Assembly (NCBI RefSeq): GCF_014697105.1
Contig: NZ_JACJRF010000025.1
Span: 1-64,000, forward strand
Reading direction: 5' to 3'
From: Anabaena subtropica FACHB-260
Lineage (GTDB): Bacteria; Cyanobacteriota; Cyanobacteriia; Cyanobacteriales; Nostocaceae
Length of the DNA: 64,000 bases
Shown here one piece after another: positions 46,294-55,411 of the stretch (the first letter of the stretch is position 1; each line of letters starts with the position of its first letter). A program made the position numbers and the translations under genes. Under the pieces are notes generated by a model. The model made no database searches and was not told the DNA's origin. It saw only the letters and a list, made by a program, of their open reading frames with translations.

Positions 46294-47541
46294 ATGAATA
46301 AAACTAAACTGGCAATTATTACATCTCATCCAATACAATACTATGCACCTTGGTTTCGTCATATTAACAATGATAGTGATTTAGAAATTAAAGTATTTTA
46401 TTTATGGGATTTTGGTGTCACACAGAAGCTTGATGCTGGATTCCAACAAGTCGTACAGTGGGATATACCTCTATTAGATGGATATGAATATGAGTTTGTC
46501 CCAAATGTTAGTTTAAAACCAGGAGTGCGTCACTTTTGGGGATTACAAAATCCATCTTTAATCTCTCAAGTAAAAAAGTATAATCCTCATGCGGTGTTGT
46601 TGATGAACTATAACTACGCCAGCATATATAACTTTTTGTGGAAATGGAACTCTCGTAAGATACCTTTACTATTTAGAGGTGATTCTCATCGCCTCATCAA
46701 ACCTAGTGGAATAAAAGCCTGGGCGCGTCAGCAATTTATTACTCAAATTTATCGGCGTTTTGCAGCTTGTCTGTATGTAGGAAAAGCCAATTATGAATAT
46801 TTTAAATATCATGGTGTATCAAGTAATAATCTATTTTTTTCTCCCCATGCAGTAGATAACGATCGCTTTTTTGCTCAAGCTGATCATGCTAAACAGCAAG
46901 CAACAATCTGGAAGCAGGAATTGGGTATCCCATCTGATCATGCAGTGATTCTATTTGCTGGGAAGTTTGAAGCCAAGAAACGTCCTTTGGATTTGCTACA
47001 AGCTTTTTTGAGTGCAAACCTATCTCAAGTTTCTCTACTATTTGTCGGTGCAGGTACTTTAGAGGCGCAATTAAAAACCGCAGCAGCGCAACAGACAAAT
47101 ATTTACTTTGCACCTTTTCAAAATCAAAGCTTAATGCCTCGCACCTATGCAATTGCTGATTTATTTGTGTTACCCAGTTATGGTGCTTCAGAAACCTGGG
47201 GACTAGCAATTAACGAAGCAATGTGCTTATCTCGTCCAGTAGTAGTTAGCAGTCATGTAGGTTGCGCTCAAGATTTGATTGATCATCAACAAAATGGGCT
47301 TGTATTTCCGGCTGGTGATGTGTCAGCTTTAGCTCATAGTCTACAAGAAGCATTTGCGGATCGCTCGCGTTTGCAGCGCTGGGGGGAAGCAGGGAAAAAA
47401 ATCATTTCTCAGTACAATTATACTCAAGCAACTCAGGGTCTAAAACAGGCACTTGATTATACAATTTCATCCATCAAATTCGATGATTACAAAGTAGAAC
47501 TAGGTAAACAAAAACCTCCTAAGCAAGTTTCCCAGCCTTGA
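46294..47541 (+). CDS. Glycosyltransferase family 4
   Basis: A 415-residue GT-B enzyme. It begins LAIITSHPIQYYAPWFRHIN, typical of a GT4 subgroup, with VILFAGKFEAKKRPLDLLQA and the donor site SETWGLAINEAMCLSRPVVV in the second domain. It starts four bases after the Wzy-like gene's stop, so it is co-translated. Confidence 0.9.
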   Translation: MNKTKLAIITSHPIQYYAPWFRHINNDSDLEIKVFYLWDFGVTQKLDAGFQQVVQWDIPLLDGYEYEFVPNVSLKPGVRHFWGLQNPSLISQVKKYNPHAVLLMNYNYASIYNFLWKWNSRKIPLLFRGDSHRLIKPSGIKAWARQQFITQIYRRFAACLYVGKANYEYFKYHGVSSNNLFFSPHAVDNDRFFAQADHAKQQATIWKQELGIPSDHAVILFAGKFEAKKRPLDLLQAFLSANLSQVSLLFVGAGTLEAQLKTAAAQQTNIYFAPFQNQSLMPRTYAIADLFVLPSYGASETWGLAINEAMCLSRPVVVSSHVGCAQDLIDHQQNGLVFPAGDVSALAHSLQEAFADRSRLQRWGEAGKKIISQYNYTQATQGLKQALDYTISSIKFDDYKVELGKQKPPKQVSQP

Positions 47542-47565
47542 TTTTTTGCTAGATATAAAAATAAA

Positions 47566-48720
47566 GTGATTAAACCTATCTTTCGGAAAAATAAATACCA
47601 TTTTCATCTTTGGTTTCCAGCCCTATTTAACTCAACAGGTGGAATCCAAAGATATTCTTCTTTGTGTTTAGAGGCGTTTCAAAGTCTTTACCCTGATTGT
47701 GCTTACAATGTTGTCATTAAACATGATACAGATGTGCCATCTAAATCGGCTAATTTGTGTTTTCACATAACTGGTCATTGGCCTTTACCATTAAGGACTC
47801 CAGCCCTTGCATCTCAAATGATGGGTCTTGGTCTTTGGCAACGTCCCGACTTAATATTTTCCACCCATCCCAATTTTAGTGTTACAGCTTATCTGTTAAA
47901 ACAGTTAATTGGTATACCCTACTGGGTTGCAGCGCATGGAATTGATGCTTGGAATATTCAAAATCCCTCAATCAAACAAGCTCTCAAGAATGCTGATCTG
48001 ATTTTAGCGGTTAGTAATTACACCCGCGATCGCCTCTTGCAAGAACAAAACCTCAAGCCAGATCAAGTTATAGTCCTACCCAATACCTTTAATGCTGATA
48101 ATTTTCAAATTGCACCCAAGCCAGAACATCTTCTCAAAAAATATGGCTTAAATCCTCAACAGCCAATTATTCTCACCGTTACTCGTCTTTCTCAATCACC
48201 GCAGAGGTGTAAAGGCTATGACAAAATTTTGCAGGCTTTACCTCAAATTCGTCAAACTATTCCTGATGTACATTATGTTTTGGTAGGTGAGGGAAATGAC
48301 CGACCTAGAATTGAGCAATTAATATCCCAACTGCAACTCCAAGACTGTGTAACACTAGCTGGCTACATTCCTGATGAAAAACTGCAAGATTACTATAACC
48401 TCTGTGATCTTTTTGCCATGCCTAGTAAAGGTGAAGGATTTGGTATTGTTCACCTAGAAGCACTGGCTTGTGGGAAACCTACGCTAGGAGGTAATAAAGA
48501 TGGGGCTGTTGATGCCCTTTGCCAAGGTGAATTAGGCGCACTTGTTGACCCAGATGATATAGAAGCGATCGCTCAAACTATCATCCAAATCTTACAGGGT
48601 AAATATCCTCACTCTCTAATGTATCAACCGGAAGAATTGAGAAGTCAGGTTATTAGTAGATTTGGTTTTGACCGCTTTCAAAAAAGCATTGGTTATTACT
48701 TACAACAATATATTTCCTAG
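47566..48720 (+). CDS. Glycosyltransferase family 4
   Basis: A 384-residue GT-B enzyme starting at a GTG. The acceptor domain has WFPALFNSTGGIQRYS; the donor domain has IILTVTRLSQSPQRCKGYDK and a textbook EX7E site, KGEGFGIVHLEALACGKP. It probably adds one sugar of the repeat unit; no ribosome site stands out. Confidence 0.9.
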   Translation: MIKPIFRKNKYHFHLWFPALFNSTGGIQRYSSLCLEAFQSLYPDCAYNVVIKHDTDVPSKSANLCFHITGHWPLPLRTPALASQMMGLGLWQRPDLIFSTHPNFSVTAYLLKQLIGIPYWVAAHGIDAWNIQNPSIKQALKNADLILAVSNYTRDRLLQEQNLKPDQVIVLPNTFNADNFQIAPKPEHLLKKYGLNPQQPIILTVTRLSQSPQRCKGYDKILQALPQIRQTIPDVHYVLVGEGNDRPRIEQLISQLQLQDCVTLAGYIPDEKLQDYYNLCDLFAMPSKGEGFGIVHLEALACGKPTLGGNKDGAVDALCQGELGALVDPDDIEAIAQTIIQILQGKYPHSLMYQPEELRSQVISRFGFDRFQKSIGYYLQQYIS

Positions 48721-48834
48721 AACTTATTCTTTATGTATCACGATTATTACTCACAATAAATTAAAATAATGTTTATCTATAAATTATCTTTAATAATTAT
48801 TATATTTACATATATTTAATAGATTTAAGTCAAT

Positions 48835-50007
48835 ATGAAAATTCTACATATTATCCCTTCCATAGCATCAGTAAGAGGTGGGCCTAGCCAGGCAGTAATC
48901 GAAGCAGTTAAGGCACTAACAAATGCAGGAATTAAAGCTGAAATTGCTACCACTAATGATAATGGGGATGATTTGCTTGATGTACCTATTGGTAAATTGA
49001 TTGATTACAAGCAAGTACCAGTACAGTTTTTTAGGCGCTTTTCCCCTCAAGTTAGCTCTATCAGAGAATTTGCCTTTTCTAAAGAGCTAACTATATGGTT
49101 ATGGCACAATGTCTGCAAGTATGATTTACTCCACATTCATGCTATTTTTTCTTATCCTTCTACAATCGCAATGGCGATCGCTCGCCTCCAAAAAGTACCT
49201 TACATTGTTCGCCCTTTGGGACAACTGTGTGAATGGTCACTACAGCAAAGTTATTATAAAAAGCAAATATATCTCCAACTCATAGAAAAAGCCAATTTAA
49301 ATTCTAGTAAATCGATACATTTTACTTCCGAGCAAGAACAACAAGAAGCTTCACAATTAAAACTAAGTTCACCAAGTTTTGTGATACCTCATGGTATTGA
49401 TGTTCCTAATATCATGCCTAATGCTCGTCAGGGTTTGCGAAAATATTTAAATTTACCAGAGGATGAACCAATCATTTTATTTTTATCTCGCCTCCATCCT
49501 AAAAAAGGCTTAGATTACCTGATTCCAGCCTTAGGTAAACTATCTGATTATCGCTTTACCTTCGTTTTAGCAGGTAGTGGAGAAGCAAATTATGAAAGAG
49601 AAATAAAATCTCTTCTTGCTGCTAATAATATTGAGAACCGCACCCAATTTACAGGATTTGTTCAAGGAGAAGTTAAAGATTTATTACTACAAGGTGCTGA
49701 TTTATTTGCCCTCACTTCTTACTCGGAAAACTTTGGAGTAGCGGTCTTGGAGGCTTTATCTGTTGGTCTTCCTGTTTTAATTACTCCTGGTGTTGCTTTA
49801 GCTAAAATGGTAACACAGCAAAATATTGGTTATGTTGCCGAGTTTGATATACCTGCGATCGCTGGTTGTATCCAAGAAGCTTTAGAACATCCACTCAAAG
49901 TCAAACAGATGGGCAACCACGCCCGGAAATTTATATCCGAAAATTATACATGGGATTGTATTGCATCCAACCTGATATCAGTTTATACTAGTACTATCAA
50001 AACTTAG
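48835..50007 (+). CDS. Glycosyltransferase family 4
   Basis: A 390-residue GT-B enzyme opening ILHIIPSIASVRGGPSQAVI, a subgroup common in exopolysaccharide loci. YIVRPLGQLCEWSLQQSYYK near 115 and the donor-site segment SENFGVAVLEALSVGLPVL complete the pattern. A 114-base AT-rich gap precedes it, so a separate promoter is possible. Confidence 0.9.
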   Translation: MKILHIIPSIASVRGGPSQAVIEAVKALTNAGIKAEIATTNDNGDDLLDVPIGKLIDYKQVPVQFFRRFSPQVSSIREFAFSKELTIWLWHNVCKYDLLHIHAIFSYPSTIAMAIARLQKVPYIVRPLGQLCEWSLQQSYYKKQIYLQLIEKANLNSSKSIHFTSEQEQQEASQLKLSSPSFVIPHGIDVPNIMPNARQGLRKYLNLPEDEPIILFLSRLHPKKGLDYLIPALGKLSDYRFTFVLAGSGEANYEREIKSLLAANNIENRTQFTGFVQGEVKDLLLQGADLFALTSYSENFGVAVLEALSVGLPVLITPGVALAKMVTQQNIGYVAEFDIPAIAGCIQEALEHPLKVKQMGNHARKFISENYTWDCIASNLISVYTSTIKT

Positions 50008-50245
50008 CAAATTGATATTGTAAATCAATAAAAACAATGAACAATATCAATCTAAATTAGATTTTAAAGATTTCTTAACCATAAAAATGTATATACAAAT
50101 ATATTAAACAATTTAATCAGAGCCTAAACAAATTAATTAAATAGTAAACCTATTAAGTTGTTAGACAGATTTTTCAGCCTTAAAAATCTAAATCGTGTTA
50201 TGTCGCTCTATTTCCAACACGAAAATTATTTAAATTTATTGAGAA

Positions 50246-51022
50246 ATGCTAGAAGAAGTCACCCCTCTCATACTTACATATAACGAAGCTCCAAATATTG
50301 AGCGCACTCTCCAACATCTAACTTGGGCTAAGACAATCATAGTTATTGATAGTTATAGTACAGACGAAACCTTAGAAATATTATCGGTTTTTCCACAAGT
50401 TAAAGTTTTTCAACGAAAATTTGATACTCATACTCAACAGTGGAACTTTGGATTAGAGCAAGTTAAATCCGCATGGGTACTTTCCTTAGATGCCGATTAC
50501 ATCATGACGGATGAACTAATTGCTGAAATTGCTACCTTACCCGTAAATGGGGCAGTGAATGGCTATGCTGCCAGATTTCAGTATTGCATTGTTGGTAAAC
50601 CATTGAGAGGTACAATACTTCCCCCCCGCCAAGTTTTATTCCGCAAAGATAAAGCTATTTATATAGATGATGGACACACTCAACTTTTGCAACTAACTGG
50701 TAAGTGTGGCATACTTTCCAACTATATCCATCATGACGATCGCAAGCCCTTGAGTCGTTGGTTATGGGCGCAGGATCGCTATATGGTGATTGAAGGCAAA
50801 AAGTTACTAGAAACTCCTGTCAGTGAACTGAGTTTAGGCGATCGCATTCGCAAACAAAAAGTTCTAGCACCTTTGATAATCTTCTTTTATTGTCTGATTC
50901 TCAAAGGCGGAATTTGGGACGGCTGGCCTGGTTGGTACTATGCTTTCCAGCGAATGCTAGCCGAAGTGTTATTATCAATTCGTTTAATTGAGTTGGAAAA
51001 ATTGCAAAATAACCTGGAATAG
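50246..51022 (+). CDS. Glycosyltransferase family 2 (WaaE/KdtX-like)
   Basis: A 258-residue GT-A enzyme with PLILTYNEAPNIERTLQHLT at the start, VIDSYSTDETLEIL and SLDADYIMTDELIAEI for the metal site. The layout, including DDGHTQLLQLTGK and a C-terminal hydrophobic segment IIFFYCLILKGGIWDGWPGW, resembles WaaE-type beta-1,4-glucosyltransferases. About 240 AT-rich bases with no gene precede it. Confidence 0.87.
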   Translation: MLEEVTPLILTYNEAPNIERTLQHLTWAKTIIVIDSYSTDETLEILSVFPQVKVFQRKFDTHTQQWNFGLEQVKSAWVLSLDADYIMTDELIAEIATLPVNGAVNGYAARFQYCIVGKPLRGTILPPRQVLFRKDKAIYIDDGHTQLLQLTGKCGILSNYIHHDDRKPLSRWLWAQDRYMVIEGKKLLETPVSELSLGDRIRKQKVLAPLIIFFYCLILKGGIWDGWPGWYYAFQRMLAEVLLSIRLIELEKLQNNLE

Positions 51023-51061
51023 ACTAACCTGGCAGACATCATCCAAGCGTTTAGTCTAGCT

Positions 51062-51622
51062 ATGAAATTGCCACCATACCGACTCAAAAAAATTTGGATG
51101 TTATTAGCGGGTTTTATTCTTGCTTTCCTACTGACTATTCCTGTAAAATTAGCGATCGCTTATTACCAAACTCCTCTACCCCAGGCTATTCTAACTCTTG
51201 GTGGCGGTTCCAGCCGAGAAGAATTTACTGCATTCTTTGCCCAATATTATCCAGATATGAAAATCTGGGTTTCTTCTGGTACCCCTCCCCACAAAGCACG
51301 AGAAATTTTTCGTGCCGCAGGTATCGCTGATCATCGTCTTCATCTTGACTACAGTGCTACGGATACAGTTACTAATTTCACCACCTTAGTAGACATTTTC
51401 CAGCAACAGCAGATACAACATATCTTTCTAATTACTTCCGATTTTCATATGCCTAGAGCCAAGGCGATCGCTACAATAGTCCTTGGTAGTCGGGGTATTG
51501 CCTTTACTCCTGTCTCCATAGCATCCAAGAAGACCGAATTAGAATCTATCCTACGAATTGTTCGTGATATTGTTCGCTCTCTTCTCTGGATAGTTACAGG
51601 TTATACCGGAACTGAATTTTAA
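51062..51622 (+). CDS. YdcF/ElyC family (DUF218) membrane-anchored protein
   Basis: A 186-residue protein with one N-terminal helix (IWMLLAGFILAFLLTIPVKL) and a DUF218 domain facing the periplasm or lumen. AILTLGGGSSREEF, DYSATDTVTNFTTLV and LITSDFHMPRAKAI are family landmarks. SanA/ElyC-type relatives affect cell-envelope glycan or lipid-carrier homeostasis. It is the last gene of the plus-strand cluster, 39 bases after a glycosyltransferase, and is followed by a strong terminator. Confidence 0.85.
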   Translation: MKLPPYRLKKIWMLLAGFILAFLLTIPVKLAIAYYQTPLPQAILTLGGGSSREEFTAFFAQYYPDMKIWVSSGTPPHKAREIFRAAGIADHRLHLDYSATDTVTNFTTLVDIFQQQQIQHIFLITSDFHMPRAKAIATIVLGSRGIAFTPVSIASKKTELESILRIVRDIVRSLLWIVTGYTGTEF

Positions 51623-51667
51623 CTTATCTCTGTACATCATTTACAATCTCAACATATTCAATAAATA

Positions 51668-51707
51668 TGAAACCCGCTTACGCGGGTTTCATTTGTGTAG
51701 TTTTTTT
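51668..51707 (+). terminator. Terminator closing the polysaccharide cluster
   Basis: TGAAACCCGC (51668-51677) pairs perfectly with GCGGGTTTCA (51682-51691) over a four-base loop; a T7 run follows at 51701-51707. On the minus strand it could also end the HpsJ-like transcript. Confidence 0.85.
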
Positions 51708-51723
51708 AACTAGTAATTACAAA

Positions 51724-52491
51724 CTATCCTGCTTTTTTTCTAGCCCAGCGTGTTTCCTTCCAAATAGTAATAAACAAAGCAGCAGATACTAAAGCTCCTA
51801 AATTCCATTTCACCGAATTTTTTAGTAAATTCACGGTTACAGAAGACTGATTTGTTTCCTTCTGAGTTTTGAGTTGCTGCTTGGCTTGTGTTAGTTGGGA
51901 AATTATTTGATTTTTTACATCTTCAGCATTTCGACCGTTTAATGAACCACCCTGGCTCTTGATTAAATTATCTATCTCTACTGGCGAGGTTTTATTCAAC
52001 TGCTGTTCAACTTGATTGGCTTGAGATAGTCTTTGTTCGTAGCCAGTCTTGATTTGCTCAAGATTAGTATTATACAGACGCACTGTGTTAAATACTCCTA
52101 AAGGAATTAGTAGTATGTACAACAGTGCTACTAACAAAGTTAAGCGAGATAATAAAGCTAAGACAGGTAGTTCCCATTTAGATCGTTTTGTTAACTTACC
52201 TGAAAATACAAATAATGTAGCAATTAACGGGACACCTACTTGGTTTACTAACCTTCCCATTGTTTGAAATTCCCAACTAGGATTCATGAAGTTTGGTGGC
52301 ACAAACATTTCAATTATGTCTAGTAGTGCCAAAAATAACATCCCGTAGCCAAGTATTCGCCAAAGATTAATTAATTCAAGTAGAGGCTGTATAGACCCTA
52401 CTAATTTACTTAATTTGGTAAATTCTAATTCAACAAATTCACGGGTGTCCGATTCGCGGGTGTTAGATTCACGGATGTCAGTTTCAGCCAT
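51724..52491 (-). CDS. HpsJ-like protein, cyanoexosortase A-associated
   Basis: A 255-residue membrane protein: an N-terminal polar stretch with TRESDTRE repeats, four hydrophobic helices (about 45-65, 85-102, 112-130 and 225-245) and a periplasmic-size coiled-coil-like segment between the last two (KTGYEQRLSQANQVEQQL). This is the pattern of HpsJ, first defined as needed for hormogonium polysaccharide and motility in Nostoc punctiforme, in the variant found beside cyanoexosortase A. Last of three minus-strand genes; its role in export or assembly is unproven. Confidence 0.82.
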   Translation of the reverse strand: MAETDIRESNTRESDTREFVELEFTKLSKLVGSIQPLLELINLWRILGYGMLFLALLDIIEMFVPPNFMNPSWEFQTMGRLVNQVGVPLIATLFVFSGKLTKRSKWELPVLALLSRLTLLVALLYILLIPLGVFNTVRLYNTNLEQIKTGYEQRLSQANQVEQQLNKTSPVEIDNLIKSQGGSLNGRNAEDVKNQIISQLTQAKQQLKTQKETNQSSVTVNLLKNSVKWNLGALVSAALFITIWKETRWARKKAG

Positions 52492-52530
52492 AAGTTTCAG
52501 GTAATTACAAAAAGTACAGGTTATTAAAAT

Positions 52531-53190
52531 TCAAAGTTTAGGAAAGCGCGGTTGCCACCATTGATACCAGGAAAACCAAGCTTTCTCTAATAATTGGTAG
52601 GCTTCTTCTGGGGAAGAATTCCCTAAGGGAATAGATAAATGTACCCACAAACAGCGTTTGTCTAAAAGTGCTTCCTGTCCCATTAAGATGGGCATTATGC
52701 GATTTAAGTTAATGTCTTCAGAAAAGCGATTGTTTCTAAACTGTGGATGAGTAAAGGTACTACCTCCTCGTGGATTAATACAACTACTGAGATAGGCTGT
52801 CTGTTTATCTATTCCCACTCCGTAGTACCCTACTTCCTTTTTTTGACGTACTACAGTAGGTGATTCTATGCCTAGATTGTGTTTAATATATACACCGATA
52901 TCTGCATGATAAAAATTCTCTAAGTAACGCATTTGAATATCTAGAGGCAAATTATTTTTGAAGTATCGGTAATGTTTTTGTGTTGATGAATCTAGGTTCT
53001 CCTTTGTTAAAGATTTGACTGGTATAGCTACACTAGCTTGCCATTCTCCTAAAGGGACTTCTTGAGGAAAAACAAAAGTATTAATTTTTGGTTTATCTGT
53101 ATTAGGAAAGAAAATAGACTTACCTAAAACTAATATTCCTGCACCAAATATTAAAGCTAAAAATTTAATCCGGGTTTCTTTCCAGTACAT
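52531..53190 (-). CDS. Cyanoexosortase A system-associated protein
   Basis: A 219-residue protein with one N-terminal membrane anchor (FLALIFGAGILVLGKSIFF) and an extracytoplasmic domain. It contains RYFKNNLPLDIQMRYLENFY and SCINPRGGSTFTHPQF, which I associate with the conserved partner of cyanoexosortase A. Like EpsI-type partners of exosortases it may help in substrate handling. It starts five bases downstream of the exosortase gene, so they are co-expressed. Confidence 0.82.
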   Translation of the reverse strand: MYWKETRIKFLALIFGAGILVLGKSIFFPNTDKPKINTFVFPQEVPLGEWQASVAIPVKSLTKENLDSSTQKHYRYFKNNLPLDIQMRYLENFYHADIGVYIKHNLGIESPTVVRQKKEVGYYGVGIDKQTAYLSSCINPRGGSTFTHPQFRNNRFSEDINLNRIMPILMGQEALLDKRCLWVHLSIPLGNSSPEEAYQLLEKAWFSWYQWWQPRFPKL

Positions 53191-53195
53191 TACTT

Positions 53196-54041
53196 TCAGT
53201 AATTTGTATTATTTTTACTTTCTTTTTCATTGCTACTGAGCAGAAACCAGCAGAAAAGGCATAAGAATAGACTGGCAATCATAGAAAATAACAGAGAACC
53301 ATCTCCTTCATGCCAATATTCAAATGCTTGCCTATCACCCTGTGCCACCAAAATAGCCATTAGTGCAACTCTAAATCCATTAACAATAAATCCTATCATT
53401 ATAGCTACTATCGGTAATATAAATTTTTGCTGTGATTTAATATCAAACATAAAAACAAACAATACTACTAAGCTTAATAAATCTATGATTATATCCAAAC
53501 CTGCACAACCAGAATATACTTCTATACTTCCCGTTGGCAAACTAATAATGATTCCAGAACGAGTTACTTTGAAACCTGTATACCAAAGAATGGCTCCTGA
53601 TAATTTAGCAGTTAAGATTGATATATCTGGAAGTAGGAAGATAAAATTACGTAGACAGAGAAAACCTAATAGAGATAACTCTTTATAGTATTGTTTTAGC
53701 CCCCTATAACCAGAAGCCAGTAAAGCAATGCCAAAACCAGATATTAATGGGGGTAATAAAGATAATATACCAATATTTATTTGTAATAAACTAATTATAA
53801 ATATTAAAGATATCAGGAATACTCCTATTAAGCTGGAAAAAAAACCACTTTCCAGATTTAATTTTTGCTTCTTTTCTTTCAGCAATGAATATATCACAAA
53901 CATGAATAAAACATTAATGTAGAGGTCTGTTGGTTCATCTTTTCTTATAACCATCGTCAAATTAATTGCTATTAGTGAACCGCCTATACCTAATAACCAT
54001 AATTCAGCATTTTTTAATGATGTGCCTAATATATTTTGCAT
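53196..54041 (-). CDS. Cyanoexosortase A
   Basis: About 281 residues with eight predicted helices. The catalytic triad of exosortases is visible: C179 in VYSGCAGLDIIIDLL, the arginine in VNGFRVALMAIL and the histidine in YWHEGDGSLLFS. It cuts PEP-CTERM proteins near their PEP motif and is thought to pass them to the outer surface; candidate substrates are the proteins at 21.9 and 57.7 kb. The ATG at 54041 is chosen; a TTG at 54071 would add ten residues with no ribosome site. Confidence 0.9.
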   Translation of the reverse strand: MQNILGTSLKNAELWLLGIGGSLIAINLTMVIRKDEPTDLYINVLFMFVIYSLLKEKKQKLNLESGFFSSLIGVFLISLIFIISLLQINIGILSLLPPLISGFGIALLASGYRGLKQYYKELSLLGFLCLRNFIFLLPDISILTAKLSGAILWYTGFKVTRSGIIISLPTGSIEVYSGCAGLDIIIDLLSLVVLFVFMFDIKSQQKFILPIVAIMIGFIVNGFRVALMAILVAQGDRQAFEYWHEGDGSLLFSMIASLFLCLFCWFLLSSNEKESKNNTNY

Positions 54042-55411
54042 ACTTTTTATTTCATGAATTAATTTACACAATTCTCATTTTAAAAGTAAAAATAAGAATT
54101 TTACTTTCAGGATTTTTCAAATACAGATAATTTTATCTTGCATAATGGTTTCTAAACCCTTGCATTTTCTTGAGGCAAGATAAACATTAATAGTAGGAAA
54201 TTGCAGTCAAAGCCCCATACTAATTTAGTAGTCATGATTTTTTCATATACATTGGCATAAAAATATGACCAAATGCTTTTGAACAAAAATTTAGTCTGTA
54301 AAGTATATTGCTTATTCAAAAGACAGCTAGTTACAAATAAAATCTGGGGAACACTAGAATGAAGCGAATCATCAATAAAATTTTGAAAAACTATTGCTTG
54401 ACGAAAAGACTAGCTGAATCAGATAGCTGATTTGTTTTTAATGCTGCTATCAATATATTATTGACCTGATGTTAGATAGCTCTTGAAATAAATGAATCAG
54501 TTTTTTTCAATAGTAAAATCCTTGACCTTTTCCCTCCTTCAGTCATTATCAATACATTAAGAACTGCTTCTGCCGTAGATGCTGTTTACGGATGAGTAGT
54601 TTTGCTATGGCACACTGTGATTTTTACGATAACTTACCACCACTTGACAACTAACTTTTGTATGTAAATACCTTTGCATACAACGTGCAAATAATACAAT
54701 ATTTATTGATTTTTTTTCATCAAATCTTCATTTAATTTCAGAAGATATTCTTAGCTGTCTTCTCTGACAGCATTAAAGCCTACCTTTCCCTTAGGTACTG
54801 ACCTTACTTGTTCTTGATAATCTTTATATTCTTACCAAGGCATCAAGTTACTTGAATGTTAAGTATATTTTTTTACTTTACCTTTAAATGCCGTTGATAA
54901 AATTGGTGCAGTTAAAAGCTGTATCTACAAATATTATGAGTTGAAGGTATTTGGTTAAAAATTTAGACAAATTTTTGACTGATAATGTGATGCAGGAATC
55001 AAGAAGCAAAAAATAATTTATTCTTATATTTGTCAAAAATGATTATCATTTTTATAAGTTTAGCCTTGTATTTGCTTGATTACTATAGATTATCTTCTTC
55101 ATCTCTTAATCAGCGATGCAGTATTTATCCTATTTACAAGCAAGATAAGAGCTAGGATATTTCTTTTGGACAATTGGTGAAAAAAAGCTGATTTATTCAA
55201 TATTTCAGGTTGATCAGTGTAAATTTTCCTACAAGAGTTCTCATATTTAAACATCCTTTAATCCAAAGAAATGCTGAGGTTGTTGCTTCGATTTGTAATA
55301 TATTATCTCAAGTGTAACTCAGTACTCATTAGCGGAAGTAGTAGCAGTAAGTTGACTGCGATCGCCTGATTCAAAAGATGAATCAGCAAAGCTACTTAGT
55401 TTTAAAGGAAT
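54042..55411. other. 1.4-kb AT-rich region without a convincing gene
   Basis: No family-like coding frame on either strand. A 23-codon frame at 54360 is the best short one and has no support. A Fur-box-like palindrome is listed separately. The region must hold promoters of the divergent exosortase and CBM6-like genes. Confidence 0.5.
55035..55053. promoter_or_regulatory. Fur/Zur-box-like 19-bp palindrome
   Basis: AAAAATGAT, one T, then ATCATTTTT: a perfect 9-1-9 inverted repeat. It matches the classical 19-base Fur box at 14 positions. It lies about 360 bases upstream of the CBM6-like gene; no metal-uptake gene is adjacent. Confidence 0.45.

Noticed and set aside
54360-54431. A 23-codon frame in the gene-free stretch upstream of the CBM6-like gene
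   Set aside because: Too short and without family resemblance; GGGGAA ahead of the ATG is a weak and isolated hint.
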